A stretch of 64,000 nt of DNA from assembly GCF_001423185.1 (NCBI RefSeq), contig NZ_LMOB01000001.1:1967889-2031888 (forward strand), written 5' to 3'. Origin of the DNA: Plantibacter sp. Leaf314 (GTDB taxonomy: Bacteria; Actinomycetota; Actinomycetes; Actinomycetales; Microbacteriaceae). The number at the start of each line of letters is the position of its first letter. The first letter of the stretch is position 1. The notes beneath the pieces were generated by a model that saw only the letters and a program-made list of their open reading frames with translations, did not search any database and was not told the origin of the DNA. The translations under genes and the position numbers were made by a program. This document shows positions 8,869-16,899 of this stretch, in pieces.

Positions 8869-9037
8869 GTCGCGGGGGTCTTTCTCTGCGGGGCGTCCTG
8901 CACGCGGAACCGTGGTCGGGCGGGGCGCCTCGAGGACCCGTCAACGTTGCCAGGGCGACAGGTGAGCGGCAAGCCGAGATGCGTGATTGTCAGCGTTTCG
9001 GCTCGCCTAACGCGGCAGTTCGGGCCACCGTGAGCTG

Positions 9038-9064
9038 TTGTCAATACAGCCAAGCGTGTACTGT
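9038..9064 (+). promoter_or_regulatory. Promoter and candidate operator of the CmtR-like gene
   Basis: TTGTCA (9038-9043) and TACTGT (9059-9064, 15-bp spacing) precede the GTG start by 7 nt, which predicts a leaderless transcript. An inverted repeat TACA-N8-TGTA (9045-9060) fills the spacer and overlaps the -10, placing it well for repressor occlusion by the ArsR-family product. Confidence 0.45.
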
Positions 9065-9071
9065 TTTCTCC

Positions 9072-9419
9072 GTGACCGACACCATGACACCGACCGCGAC
9101 CCTGACGCACACCGCTGCGCTCGCGAGACTCGGGCACGCCCTGTCGGACGAGACGCGGGCCCGCATCCTGCTCACGCTCCGAGAGGCCCCGGCGTTCCCG
9201 TCCGACCTCGCCGACGCACTCGGTGTCTCGCGACAGGTCATGTCGAACCAGCTCGCCTGCCTCCGTGGTTGCGGGCTCGTCGAAGGCGTCCGTGAGGGAC
9301 GGAACACCTGGTACCGCCTGGCGGACCCGCATCTCGCACCGGCGCTCGACGACCTCCTGCGCCTCGTGTTGGTCGTCGACCCCGACTGCTGCTCCGGCGA
9401 GCAGTGCACCTGCGCATGA
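9072..9419 (+). CDS. CmtR-like ArsR-family metal sensor
   Basis: 115 aa from GTG 9072, chosen because a -10 lies 7 nt upstream; ATG at 9084 is the alternative. The winged-helix core has recognition helix VSRQVMSNQLACLRGCG. Cys63 and Cys67 in ACLRGC match the helix-4 pair (Cys57/Cys61) that binds Cd/Pb in mycobacterial CmtR. The C-terminus, DPDCCSGEQCTCA, supplies four more cysteines where CmtR has its third ligand. It should repress metal export until cadmium, lead or a similar soft metal binds. The stop overlaps the exporter start (ATGA). Confidence 0.88.
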   Translation: MTDTMTPTATLTHTAALARLGHALSDETRARILLTLREAPAFPSDLADALGVSRQVMSNQLACLRGCGLVEGVREGRNTWYRLADPHLAPALDDLLRLVLVVDPDCCSGEQCTCA

Positions 9420-10108
9420 GCGCCGTCGGCCTGCCGAGCCCCCGCCTCCGGGCCCAGCTGACCCCCGCCAGACGTGCGACCCTGCAGCGGCGCATCCGGT
9501 GGATCGTGGCAGCGACGATCGCGTACAACGTCGTCGAGGCGGTCGTCGCCCTGTCCGCCGGGGCCGTTGCGTCGTCGGCTGCACTCATCGGATTCGGTTT
9601 CGACTCGATCGTCGAGGTGCTGTCCGCCGCAGCGGTCGCCTGGCAGTTCTCGAGCCCGGAGCCTCATCGTCGCGAACGGGTCGCCCTCCGGGTGATCGCC
9701 GTGTCGTTCTTCGGCCTCGCGGCCTTCGTCACGATCGACGCGGCCCGATCGCTCGTCGGCCTGTCCACCGCTGAGCATTCGACCGTCGGGATCGTCCTCG
9801 CGGCGATCAGCGTCGTCATCATGCCCGCGTTCTCACTGTTCGAGCGCCGGACCGGGAACGAGCTCGGCTCCGCGTCCGCCGTCGCCGACTCGAAGCAGAC
9901 GCTCATCTGCTCCTACCTGTCGGCCGCGGTCCTCATCGGACTGGTCCTCAACAGCACCCTCGGCTGGGCCTGGGCGGACGCCGTCGCCGCCCTCGTGATC
10001 GCCGGCTTCGCCGTCAAAGAGGGGCTCGAGGCATGGCGAGGCGACGCGTGCAAGCGACCGGTCTCCTCGCTCACCTCGGAAGGCTCGGACGCCTGCGACT
10101 GCTGCTGA
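9416..10108 (+). CDS. Cation diffusion facilitator (metal exporter)
   Basis: 230 aa from ATG at 9416, overlapping the sensor stop. It has five to six membrane helices; GFGFDSIVEVLSAAAV and SASAVADSKQTLICSYLS are the CDF metal-site helices with Asp/Ser/Asp-type ligands. The cytoplasmic C-terminal domain of standard CDFs is missing and is replaced by a short tail ending SDACDCC. Such short CDF-like proteins export divalent metal by proton antiport. Coupling to a CmtR-like sensor suggests Cd, Zn or Pb as cargo. The Cys-rich tail may collect metal before export; that is inference. Confidence 0.88.
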   Translation: MSAVGLPSPRLRAQLTPARRATLQRRIRWIVAATIAYNVVEAVVALSAGAVASSAALIGFGFDSIVEVLSAAAVAWQFSSPEPHRRERVALRVIAVSFFGLAAFVTIDAARSLVGLSTAEHSTVGIVLAAISVVIMPAFSLFERRTGNELGSASAVADSKQTLICSYLSAAVLIGLVLNSTLGWAWADAVAALVIAGFAVKEGLEAWRGDACKRPVSSLTSEGSDACDCC

Positions 10109-10148
10109 ACACGTGCAGGACCTCACCGGGGCGGGATAGCCTGCAATC

Positions 10149-10901
10149 ATGCCAGCAGCCGACGCCGCAGACGCTCCCGACATCGAAGCCCTCCTCGCCG
10201 CCGCGGCGACCGACCGTTCGCAGGCGCCGGCCTTCGTGACGGCACTGCTCGAGAGCACGGTGATCGTCGCGGGGACCGTGACCGACGACAGCATGGCGAC
10301 CCTGGCTGACCTCCTCGACGCTGACGGCAGCTCGGTGCAGCCGTTCTACACCTCGAAGGAGCGCTTCCAGGAGACGCTCCAGGTCGTTCCGACCTTCGAA
10401 CGCAACATCCTCGCGCTGCCCTGCCGGGTCCTCTGGCAGATGACCCGAGGCCGCAGGCTCGTCCTCAACCCGCACTCCGCGCACGGCAAGGAGTTCCTCC
10501 CGGGCGAGATCGCCCAGCTGCTCGACGGCGAGGCGGTGCTCACCCCACGCGTGGTCGAGCGCGAGACCGAGGTCATGGTGGGACAGCCGGCCCGCGTCCC
10601 ACCGGGGATGACCGAGGCACTGACGGCGGCCCTCGCCGAGTACCGCGAGGTCGACGAAGCGATCCTGGGCTGGAAGGTCACCCCGCAGGAGGGCGGTTCC
10701 TTCGACGAGAGCTACCTGCTCGTCATCGTCGGCGCTCCGAACGCACGCGAGGTCGTCAGTGGCGCCCTCGCCCGGGCGCTCGCGACGTACTCGGCGAGTG
10801 TGCCGATCGACGTGATGTACGCCGCGCCGGGCGCGAAGCACCTGCTGCAGGGCGTCCCGCCGTTCCACCGCCGCAAGCGCGGACTGTTCCGGCGAGGATG
10901 A
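10149..10901 (+). CDS. SseB-family protein
   Basis: 250 aa. It has the two-part SseB layout: an N-terminal domain of about 130 residues (TVIVAGTV..., then ALPCRVLWQMTRGRRLVLNP) and a C-terminal domain with LLVIVGAPNAREVVSGALARAL and SVPIDVMY. SseB proteins are named for enhanced serine sensitivity and have no firm biochemical role. No signal peptide or membrane segment is seen. The stop overlaps the start of the next lipoprotein gene (ATGA), so the two are co-translated. The tail RRKRGLFRRG is strongly basic. Confidence 0.8.
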   Translation: MPAADAADAPDIEALLAAAATDRSQAPAFVTALLESTVIVAGTVTDDSMATLADLLDADGSSVQPFYTSKERFQETLQVVPTFERNILALPCRVLWQMTRGRRLVLNPHSAHGKEFLPGEIAQLLDGEAVLTPRVVERETEVMVGQPARVPPGMTEALTAALAEYREVDEAILGWKVTPQEGGSFDESYLLVIVGAPNAREVVSGALARALATYSASVPIDVMYAAPGAKHLLQGVPPFHRRKRGLFRRG

Positions 10902-11926
10902 GCGGCGAGCGGACCAGGAGGCTCGTGGCGGCCGGGCGTGTGGGACGTCTCGGACGGGCGGCCCTGGTCGCTGGCATCACCCTCGCGGTCCTCACGGCGT
11001 GCGTCGGGCCGTCGCCACACCCGGCATCCTGGGGCCCGACGGCAGGCTCGACTCCCTCGGAGCCGCCGTCGAGCGACCTCCCGGACCTACCGGTCGCCGA
11101 CTTCCCCGGGCTCGCCTGCGAGCAACTCGCCGAGCCTGACGCCGTCGCCGCGCTCCTCGGCGACCGCGCCGCCACGGTGGCGGCGTCCATCGCGGAGGCG
11201 CCTGTCCTCCAGGACGGCGGCACCGTGTGCGCATGGTCGGACGAGGCGACCGGCGCGGCCCTGACGATCCGCCTCGTCGGTGAGGGTGTCGACCACTGGG
11301 CGGCGTTCAACCACTGGTACGAACACACCGACTGGACCGACACCGTCGGCGAGATCACCGGGACCAGGTGCTCGGACGACGGTTGCTCGGTCCATGCCCT
11401 CGACGGGGAGCGGTTCATCGAGGTGGACACCGTCGGCCTCGACGACCCGGACGGGCAGCGCACGGAGGAGATCGCCCGGGCCGCGCTCGCGGCGGCGCCG
11501 GCACCGACCCCGCGTCCGGTGGCGTCCGGCTCGGGCACCGGCACCGGCACCGGCTCGCGTTCGTGCGCAGCCGCGCTGCCCGAGGCATCGGTGCAGGCGA
11601 TCCTCGGCGCGAGTGCCGGGGGCGCGAGCTATGTCAGCACCGCGACCCCGAGCTACCACCTCGCCCAGGACGCCCTCACCCGCGTCGGCGGCCTCGACTG
11701 CCGCCTGCTCTCCGCGGACTCGCGCGAGCTGCTCCGGTTCACCGTGCTGCCCGGAGGTGCGTGGCTGTTCCGCGACGACGCTCCGATCGCCGGCGCCAGA
11801 TCGGGGTCGGCCGACGACGAGGGTTCGTCCGAGACGGCGCAGCGCGGCGAGGACTGGGTCAGCCTCCGGGCACCCGGAGCCGGCGCGGAGACCACGCGCG
11901 CCCTGCTGGCCGAACTGCTCGGCTGA
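10898..11926 (+). CDS. Secreted lipoprotein of unknown function
   Basis: 342 aa. A basic N-terminus, a hydrophobic stretch (about residues 21-34) and the lipobox LTAC with Cys35 predict a lipid-anchored extracytoplasmic protein. A Pro/Ser-rich linker follows. Two similar-sized folded parts each contain paired cysteines and are separated by a Thr/Gly-rich linker near residue 210, SGSGTGTGTGSRSC. The two halves look related to the DUF3558-like soluble domains of actinobacterial lipoproteins, but I cannot assign a family firmly. It is translationally coupled to sseB. Confidence 0.75.
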   Translation: MSGERTRRLVAAGRVGRLGRAALVAGITLAVLTACVGPSPHPASWGPTAGSTPSEPPSSDLPDLPVADFPGLACEQLAEPDAVAALLGDRAATVAASIAEAPVLQDGGTVCAWSDEATGAALTIRLVGEGVDHWAAFNHWYEHTDWTDTVGEITGTRCSDDGCSVHALDGERFIEVDTVGLDDPDGQRTEEIARAALAAAPAPTPRPVASGSGTGTGTGSRSCAAALPEASVQAILGASAGGASYVSTATPSYHLAQDALTRVGGLDCRLLSADSRELLRFTVLPGGAWLFRDDAPIAGARSGSADDEGSSETAQRGEDWVSLRAPGAGAETTRALLAELLG

Positions 11927-11952
11927 GGGCGACGCGCGAGACCCGACGCGCG

Positions 11953-12282
11953 CTAGCCCGTGGGGCGGTCCGCGAAGGACACGACGACAGCGCCGACCAC
12001 GGCGGCGATGGTGACCGCGACGGCGATGAACCACTGGATCCGAGGTGCCGCCCGCCGGATCACGACGACCAGATGTGCCAGCAGCGCCAGGACCGCCACC
12101 GCGCCGATGACCGTACCGACCACGCCTGGCTCGAACGCGACGACGCGCTCGGTCGCGAAACTGTCGTCGTCCGCCGGGGGCAGGTAGTACGTCGTGGTCA
12201 TCTGCATCGCCGCGGCGAGCAGACCGAGCGCGGCGATCACGAGCAGGACTGAGGCTGCGACGATGCGCTTGGCACGGGACAT
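11953..12282 (-). CDS. Small membrane protein, unknown
   Basis: 109 aa from ATG at 12282. It has three hydrophobic helices: residues about 8-27, 54-75 and 82-100. An extracytoplasmic loop lies between the first two and contains TTYYLPPADDDSF. I recognise no family. The longer frame upstream of this ATG would run through the Hsp20 terminator hairpin and is not used. It is preceded on the same strand by the hsp20 gene but separated from it by that hairpin. Confidence 0.65.
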   Translation of the reverse strand: MSRAKRIVAASVLLVIAALGLLAAAMQMTTTYYLPPADDDSFATERVVAFEPGVVGTVIGAVAVLALLAHLVVVIRRAAPRIQWFIAVAVTIAAVVGAVVVSFADRPTG

Positions 12283-12319
12283 GCCACCAGTATGGCGAGC
12301 GTCGGGCCCTGGACAGACG

Positions 12320-12353
12320 AACGCCCCACCCATGGAGCTGTGGGTGGGGCGTT
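12320..12353 (-). terminator. Terminator of hsp20
   Basis: A perfect 13-bp stem (AACGCCCCACCCA 12320-12332 with TGGGTGGGGCGTT 12341-12353) with an 8-nt loop lies 34 bp past the hsp20 stop on the minus strand. It separates hsp20 from the small membrane protein. Confidence 0.8.
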
Positions 12354-12387
12354 CTGGCCGTTCGTTCGGACGAGTGCCGGTCGCCGC

Positions 12388-12810
12388 TCAGGCGTTGATC
12401 GCCTCCGGGTGGTCGACCGAGTCGACGGTGATCTTCCGGGGCTTCGCCCGCTCGCTCACCGGGATGATCACGGAGAGCACGCCGCTGTCGTACGACGCCG
12501 TGATGCCGTCGAGGTCGAGGCCGTCGCCGAGCGTGAACTGCCGGAGGAAGTGTCCGCCGCCTCGCTCACGGGCGAGCCAGCGCACGCCCTCGCGGCTGTC
12601 GGCCGTGCGCTGGGCGCGGATGGTGAGCTGGCCGCCGTCGACGTCGACGTCGATCGAACCGGGGTCGATGCCGGGGAGGTCGGCCAGCATCACGTAGCGG
12701 TCGCCGTCGCGGTAGAGGTCCACCGGCATTGGCCGGGGAGCGCGGACGGAGTCCAGCACGGAGGCTGCGAAGCGGTCCAGCTGACTGATCGGATCGAGGG
12801 TCATTGCCAT
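12388..12810 (-). CDS. Hsp20/alpha-crystallin small heat-shock protein
   Basis: 140 aa from ATG at 12810, preceded by a strong GGAAGGAG site 7 nt upstream. The alpha-crystallin domain spans about residues 30-125: MPVDLYRDGDRYVMLADLPGIDPGSIDVDVDGGQLTI is the classic N-terminal strand set, and GVLSVIIPV is the conserved A-x-x-x-G-V-L-x-V-x-x-P type end. It should form oligomers that hold unfolding proteins for refolding by DnaK. It is divergent from an HspR-like MerR regulator, which is probably its repressor. Confidence 0.93.
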   Translation of the reverse strand: MAMTLDPISQLDRFAASVLDSVRAPRPMPVDLYRDGDRYVMLADLPGIDPGSIDVDVDGGQLTIRAQRTADSREGVRWLARERGGGHFLRQFTLGDGLDLDGITASYDSGVLSVIIPVSERAKPRKITVDSVDHPEAINA

Positions 12811-12907
12811 GAGTGTTCTCCTTCCCTGTCGCCCGATGACGGTCGGGCTCATCGGTTGTCGCTGTCCAGGAGGTGGAGATCCGGGGCTTTGGATCTGCAC
12901 TTCGTGG

Positions 12908-12924
12908 TGTAGATTTTTTATACA
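12908..12924. promoter_or_regulatory. Candidate operator between hsp20 and its regulator
   Basis: TGTAGATTTTTTATACA, an inverted repeat TGTA-N9-TACA, is the only AT-rich block in the 159-bp divergent region. It also supplies possible -10 elements. It differs from the HspR HAIR consensus CTTGAGT-N7-ACTCAAG, which I do not find here. It is a plausible MerR-family dimer site. Confidence 0.4.
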
Positions 12925-12969
12925 TCGAACGCAGATTCCGTTGCAACCCGTTTTCAGGAGATCTCAAGC

Positions 12970-13254
12970 ATGGCTGAGCGTGACTCGACGACACCCGTGT
13001 ACGGCATCGCCGTCGCGGCCCAACTCGCGGGCGTTCCCGAGGCGACCCTGCGGCTGTTCGAGAGCAAGGGACTGCTCACGCCGTCGCGGACGGAGGGCGG
13101 CACGCGGCGGTACAGCGAGGACGATCTCGAGCGACTCAAACGCGTGACCGACCTGCGTGACGACGGGGTCAACATCGCGGGGATCGCCCGGGTGCTCGAC
13201 CTTGAGGACGCCAATCGGGGACTGCAGGATCGGCTCGACGCCGTCGAGGACTGA
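12970..13254 (+). CDS. HspR-like MerR-family regulator
   Basis: 94 aa. An N-terminal MerR winged-helix: VYGIAVAAQLAGVPEATLRLFESKGLLTPSRT, the wing GGTRRYSEDD, then the helix LKRVTDLRDDGVNIAGIARVLDLE. The VNIAGI...L-E pattern is the HspR subgroup rather than metal-sensing MerR. It lacks the longer C-terminal coiled coil of many HspR proteins and stops after a short dimer helix. Divergence from hsp20 indicates that it represses that gene and probably itself until heat or unfolded protein relieves it. Confidence 0.85.
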   Translation: MAERDSTTPVYGIAVAAQLAGVPEATLRLFESKGLLTPSRTEGGTRRYSEDDLERLKRVTDLRDDGVNIAGIARVLDLEDANRGLQDRLDAVED

Positions 13255-13300
13255 GCGCGGCAGCTGCGCGACAGGTGGCGGCAAGTGGCAGCATAGAGGG

Positions 13301-14797
13301 ATGAGCCTGCAGCGAAGCACTCCGTCAGCCCAGCACATCGACGCCTCCGGGATCGAAGCCTTCATCGACGCCCTCGAGCACCTGCCGAACGTCGAACCGC
13401 ACAGCCTCATGCTGCTGCGGTCCGGCCAGGTCGTCGCGGAGGGATGGTGGGCGCCGTACTCCGCGGAGCGCGTGCACCTGCTGTATTCGTTGAGTAAGAG
13501 CTTCACCTCCACCGCCGTCGGCTTCGCCGTCGAGGAGGGACTCCTCAGCCTCGACGACACCGTGATCAGCCACTTCCCGGAACTCGACGCCGAGGTGACC
13601 GACCCCCGGAGCCGCGCCATGCTCGTGCGGCATGTGCTCGCGATGGCGAGTGGTCACCGGGAGGAGACGATCATGCGGGCGGCGGCGATCGACCCGACGA
13701 ACCTCGTCCGCGGGTTCCTGCTCCTGCCGCCCGACGAGGACCCCGGCACCGTCTTCGCGTACAACCAGCCGTGCACCTACACGGCCGCGGCGATCATCCA
13801 GCGCATCACCGGCGGGACGCTCACCGACTACCTGCGTCCTCGCCTGCTCGACCCACTGGGCATCGGTGACTTCGACTGGCAGCGGGACGACCAGGGTTTC
13901 GAGCTCGGCTACAGCGGGCTGCACGCGCGCACGGAGGCGATCGCGTCGCTCGGGCAGCTCTACCTGCAGCGCGGTGTCTGGGAGGGGCGGCAGCTGTTGC
14001 CCGAGTCCTGGGTGGCCGAGGCGACGAGGTCGCACATCGCGAACGGTGACGACCCGGAGTCGGATTGGGCGCAGGGGTACGGGTTCCAGTTCTGGATCGC
14101 GCGCCACGGGTTCCGAGGCGATGGTGCGTACGGCCAGTACTGCGTCGTGCTGCCGGAACACGACGTCGTCCTGGCGGTGACCGGTCAGAGCCTCGACATG
14201 CAGGCCGTCTTGAACGCCGCGTGGGAGCACCTGTTGCCGGCGTTCGGGCGTGGTGATGAGGCCGAGTCGGTGGAGGGCGTGAGCACGGACGCGGACGCGA
14301 ACATGGACGCGGATCAGGCGCTGCTCGAGCGACTCGCCGGCCTGGCGCTGCCGCCGGTGTCGGCAGATCAGGGCGGCTCTGCCGCGGAGAACGGCGCAGC
14401 TGAGGCGTCACTGCGCGACTTGGTCGGGCGGACGTTCGCTGCCGATCCCGGTTCCGCCCTGCCGCAGCTGACGGCCCTCGAGGTGGCGTCGGCCGACGGC
14501 GGTCAGGTGCTGCTGGTCGTGCAGGAGGGTGATGACCGGGTGGAGGTCGTCCCCGGTTTCGGCGAGTGGCGGACGCACGGGCCGGTCGTGGCGAGTGCCG
14601 GGTGGGGTGCCGACGGTGGCGTGCTGCGGGTCGAGGTGATCTTCGTCGAGACTCCGCATCGGATGCATCTCGTCGTCGATCCGGCGGCGGGCACCTTCGA
14701 CGCGTGGTGGGAGACGACGCCGCTGCGGACGTCGCGGCTCGCCGAGGTGCGGCGTCCGAGTGAGGTCGTCGACGGTAGCGGTTCGTCCGTCTGGTGA
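13301..14797 (+). CDS. Serine hydrolase, class C beta-lactamase fold
   Basis: 498 aa from ATG at 13301. The SxxK catalytic motif is Ser63-Leu-Ser-Lys66 in LLYSLSKSFTS; a Tyr-x-Asn-like second motif is YNQP within FAYNQPCTYTAAAIIQ. This group includes D-aminopeptidases, esterases and PBP-like enzymes as well as AmpC. No signal peptide is visible, so it may act in the cytoplasm. After the catalytic domain (to about residue 320) comes an Ala/Asp/Glu-rich linker and a separate C-terminal beta-rich domain of about 130 residues, similar to extra domains of Pab87-like hydrolases. The upstream in-frame extension overlaps the MerR gene and is not used. Confidence 0.85.
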   Translation: MSLQRSTPSAQHIDASGIEAFIDALEHLPNVEPHSLMLLRSGQVVAEGWWAPYSAERVHLLYSLSKSFTSTAVGFAVEEGLLSLDDTVISHFPELDAEVTDPRSRAMLVRHVLAMASGHREETIMRAAAIDPTNLVRGFLLLPPDEDPGTVFAYNQPCTYTAAAIIQRITGGTLTDYLRPRLLDPLGIGDFDWQRDDQGFELGYSGLHARTEAIASLGQLYLQRGVWEGRQLLPESWVAEATRSHIANGDDPESDWAQGYGFQFWIARHGFRGDGAYGQYCVVLPEHDVVLAVTGQSLDMQAVLNAAWEHLLPAFGRGDEAESVEGVSTDADANMDADQALLERLAGLALPPVSADQGGSAAENGAAEASLRDLVGRTFAADPGSALPQLTALEVASADGGQVLLVVQEGDDRVEVVPGFGEWRTHGPVVASAGWGADGGVLRVEVIFVETPHRMHLVVDPAAGTFDAWWETTPLRTSRLAEVRRPSEVVDGSGSSVW

Positions 14798-15222
14798 CCT
14801 GACGCCGGCGGCAGGCTGGGGAGTCCAGGGGCAGGCTTGCCGCCCTTCGACGAGCTCAGGGACCGAGCTGATCCGGCCACACCTCCGCCGATCACTGAGC
14901 ACACCTCGCCCCGGTCACTGAGCCTGTCGAAGTGCGCACGAGGAACCCTTCGACAAGCTCAGGGAGCGGGACGTTCGGCGCACACGTCCGCCGGTCACGA
15001 GCACGTCGAAGTGCGTTCGGGGCGCCCTTCGGCGGGCTCGGAACGGGACGTTCCGGGGCCGCTCCCGCCGGTCACTGAGCCTGTCGAAGTGTTGAGGGAC
15101 ACAGGCAGCGTCCTGCCTGTGCGCGCGCTCGACTCCGGTCACTGAGCCTGTCGAAGTGCGCACGAGGAACCCTTCGACACTTCGACAGGCTCAGTGCGGC
15201 GCAGCTCAGGGACTAGGAACGG
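14798..15222. repeat. Cluster of short repeats 3' of HNH copy 2
   Basis: This gene-free 425-bp stretch holds at least seven recognisable or degenerate copies of the repeat, in both orientations. Forward TTCGACGAGCTCAGGGACC types lie near 14846 and 14948. Reverse types with core CACTGAGCCTGTCGAAGTG lie near 14915, 15072 and 15138. A decayed one is near 14991, and a head-to-head fused pair is at 15171-15195. Inverted pairs could fold into cruciforms or hairpins. Nothing else is seen in the stretch. Confidence 0.75.
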
Positions 15223-16494
15223 TCAGAACGGTGCGGGGTCCGGGGCTGTCCGGTGGTGTTTGCCGTCGGGTGTCGTCCAGTCGAGGACGCCGTCCGGCTG
15301 GTGGTCGAGGTTCCAGCCGGGAAGGTGCTTCATCCGGTGATGATGTCGGCACAGGCAGGCGAGATTCCCGACATCCGTCGTCCCGCCGTCCTGCCAGGCG
15401 ACCGAATGGTCGAGGTCGCATGCTCTAGCGCGCCTGCCGCAGCCGGGTGCGCGACAGGTGCCGTCTCGGAGCCGCACCGCCCGTTGGAGATCGGCTGGCA
15501 CCCGGTACTGATTCCGCCCAACGGAGAGGACGGCTCCGGTTTCGGGCTGGACGAGGATCCGGGTGAAGGAGGGTGCGTTCACCGCGATCCGCGCTGCGAC
15601 CTCCGGGTCGATCGGCCCGTATCCGTCGAGGGTTGCGGGTGCGTCGGAGACGCCGGCCATGCTGAGCGCCGGGACGGTGATCTGCACGGTGGGCTTGATG
15701 TGTTCCTGCACTTCAATCGGGTGCGGGAGTGCCGGGTTCGACGCGACATCGTCTGGCGTGACGCCGGTGAGGGCGAGCGCGGCGAGGGCGTCGGCTTGGA
15801 GCTGTCCGCAGGTGCGCTGATCGCCCGCGCGACGTGATTCGGACGCTGCACTCTCAAGCCGCTCGACGATGCCCTGCGCGATCGGCGCGGTCGTGAACAG
15901 ATGCACCCAGGCCATACCGTCTGAAGCTGGCTCGAACTCGACGCGGCGGTCCGCCTCGGAACGCACAGCGCGGGCGGTGATGGATTCTGGGTGGAGTCGC
16001 TCGCGGAGATCCTTCGCGCGCTGCTTCAGCCGCGCAACGGTAGACCGTTCCGCGATGGGAAGGACCTCGGCGAGGAAGGAGACACGGCCGACGGTCGGGA
16101 CCTCACGCAGTTGGTCGGTGATCGTCCGCGCGTGCCGTCCGGAAATCGTGCCCGCCTCGAGCGCCGCCAACACTGCGGGGGCCTCGTTCACGAGCCGCTC
16201 GGCGTCGTCCGTCGCGTGCAGGACCGTCCGCTCCGACGAACGCGTCGCCATCGCGAGCATCGCGCACGTCGAGCGTCGCGAGAGTGCACGTCGCTCGGCG
16301 GGTGGGTAGACGGCGGGGACCACCGTGTCTGCGAGGGCGTCGGCGTACGCAGCAGATTTGGCGAGCAGGCGCGCTTCACGCGCGTCGAGCACGGCGCGGA
16401 GCCGGCCGATCTCCGCGTACTCATCCGAGAACTCCGCGAGCTGCGCGGCGTACTCGTCGCCAGCTCGAACTGCGAAGGTGGTGGTCTCGGTCAT
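15223..16494 (-). CDS. DUF222/HNH endonuclease, copy 2
   Basis: 423 aa from ATG at 16494; a longer frame starting at 16695 runs through repeats and is rejected. It is a close paralogue of the protein at 830-2101: same length, same DUF222 region and the same HNH core (CRAPGC, DLDHSVAWQDGG, CLCRHHHRMKH). The 30 bp beyond the start codon, including TCCACCATGGACCACTGAC, also match copy 1, and so does the 3' flank GGTCAGAACGGTGCGGG. The duplicated unit is therefore about 1.3 kb. Differences are concentrated in the middle of the DUF222 region. Short repeats border both sides. Confidence 0.9.
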   Translation of the reverse strand: MTETTTFAVRAGDEYAAQLAEFSDEYAEIGRLRAVLDAREARLLAKSAAYADALADTVVPAVYPPAERRALSRRSTCAMLAMATRSSERTVLHATDDAERLVNEAPAVLAALEAGTISGRHARTITDQLREVPTVGRVSFLAEVLPIAERSTVARLKQRAKDLRERLHPESITARAVRSEADRRVEFEPASDGMAWVHLFTTAPIAQGIVERLESAASESRRAGDQRTCGQLQADALAALALTGVTPDDVASNPALPHPIEVQEHIKPTVQITVPALSMAGVSDAPATLDGYGPIDPEVAARIAVNAPSFTRILVQPETGAVLSVGRNQYRVPADLQRAVRLRDGTCRAPGCGRRARACDLDHSVAWQDGGTTDVGNLACLCRHHHRMKHLPGWNLDHQPDGVLDWTTPDGKHHRTAPDPAPF

Positions 16495-16899
16495 GACTCC
16501 AGTCCACCATGGACCACTGACATTCCAGATGCCGAGTTCGGGAGGGTGTGGAGATGCCCCGATGAGCGCTTCGACTGGCTCAGTGACCGGGGTTAGTTGG
16601 CGGGAGTCGGTCGGGACGCGGGCCCGCCGCTCAGCACACCTCGACAAGCCCCGCGACCGAAGCTTGGCTCGGTGTGGAGGCGTCTCCGTAAGCACTTCGA
16701 CAAGCTCAGTGACCGAGGCTGGTCGGCGGGAGTCGGTCGGGTCGCGGCCCTGCCGCTCGGCACACCTCGACAGGCTCGGTGACCGGGTCTGTCGGGTTCG
16801 GCGAGCCTCGCGCAGGCCACGCGACCGCCCCCACCGCGCACCGACGACCCACCGACGCTACGCTGCTGAGCACACACGCCGTCACGATGGAGAGACCGC
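16495..16899. repeat. Cluster of short repeats 5' of HNH copy 2
   Basis: A 405-bp stretch without a gene. After the conserved HNH flank it holds four direct copies of the element near 16569, 16628, 16696 and 16763, for example CACTTCGACAAGCTCAGTGACC. Segments of about 20-45 bp between copies are also similar (GGCGGGAGTCGGTCGGG occurs twice), so part of the array arose by tandem duplication. The last 100 bp is the leader of the alcohol dehydrogenase gene. Confidence 0.75.

Noticed and set aside
8869..9000. yybP-ykoY manganese riboswitch before mntP
   Set aside because: I could not match the conserved internal loop or pairing elements. Only a possible DtxR-like half-box is visible.
12811..12969. 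HAIR element of HspR
   Set aside because: No CTTGAGT-N7-ACTCAAG or close variant is present in the divergent region.
14798..15222. Possible CRISPR array in the repeat cluster
   Set aside because: Repeats are in both orientations with irregular spacing and variable sequence, and there are no cas genes.
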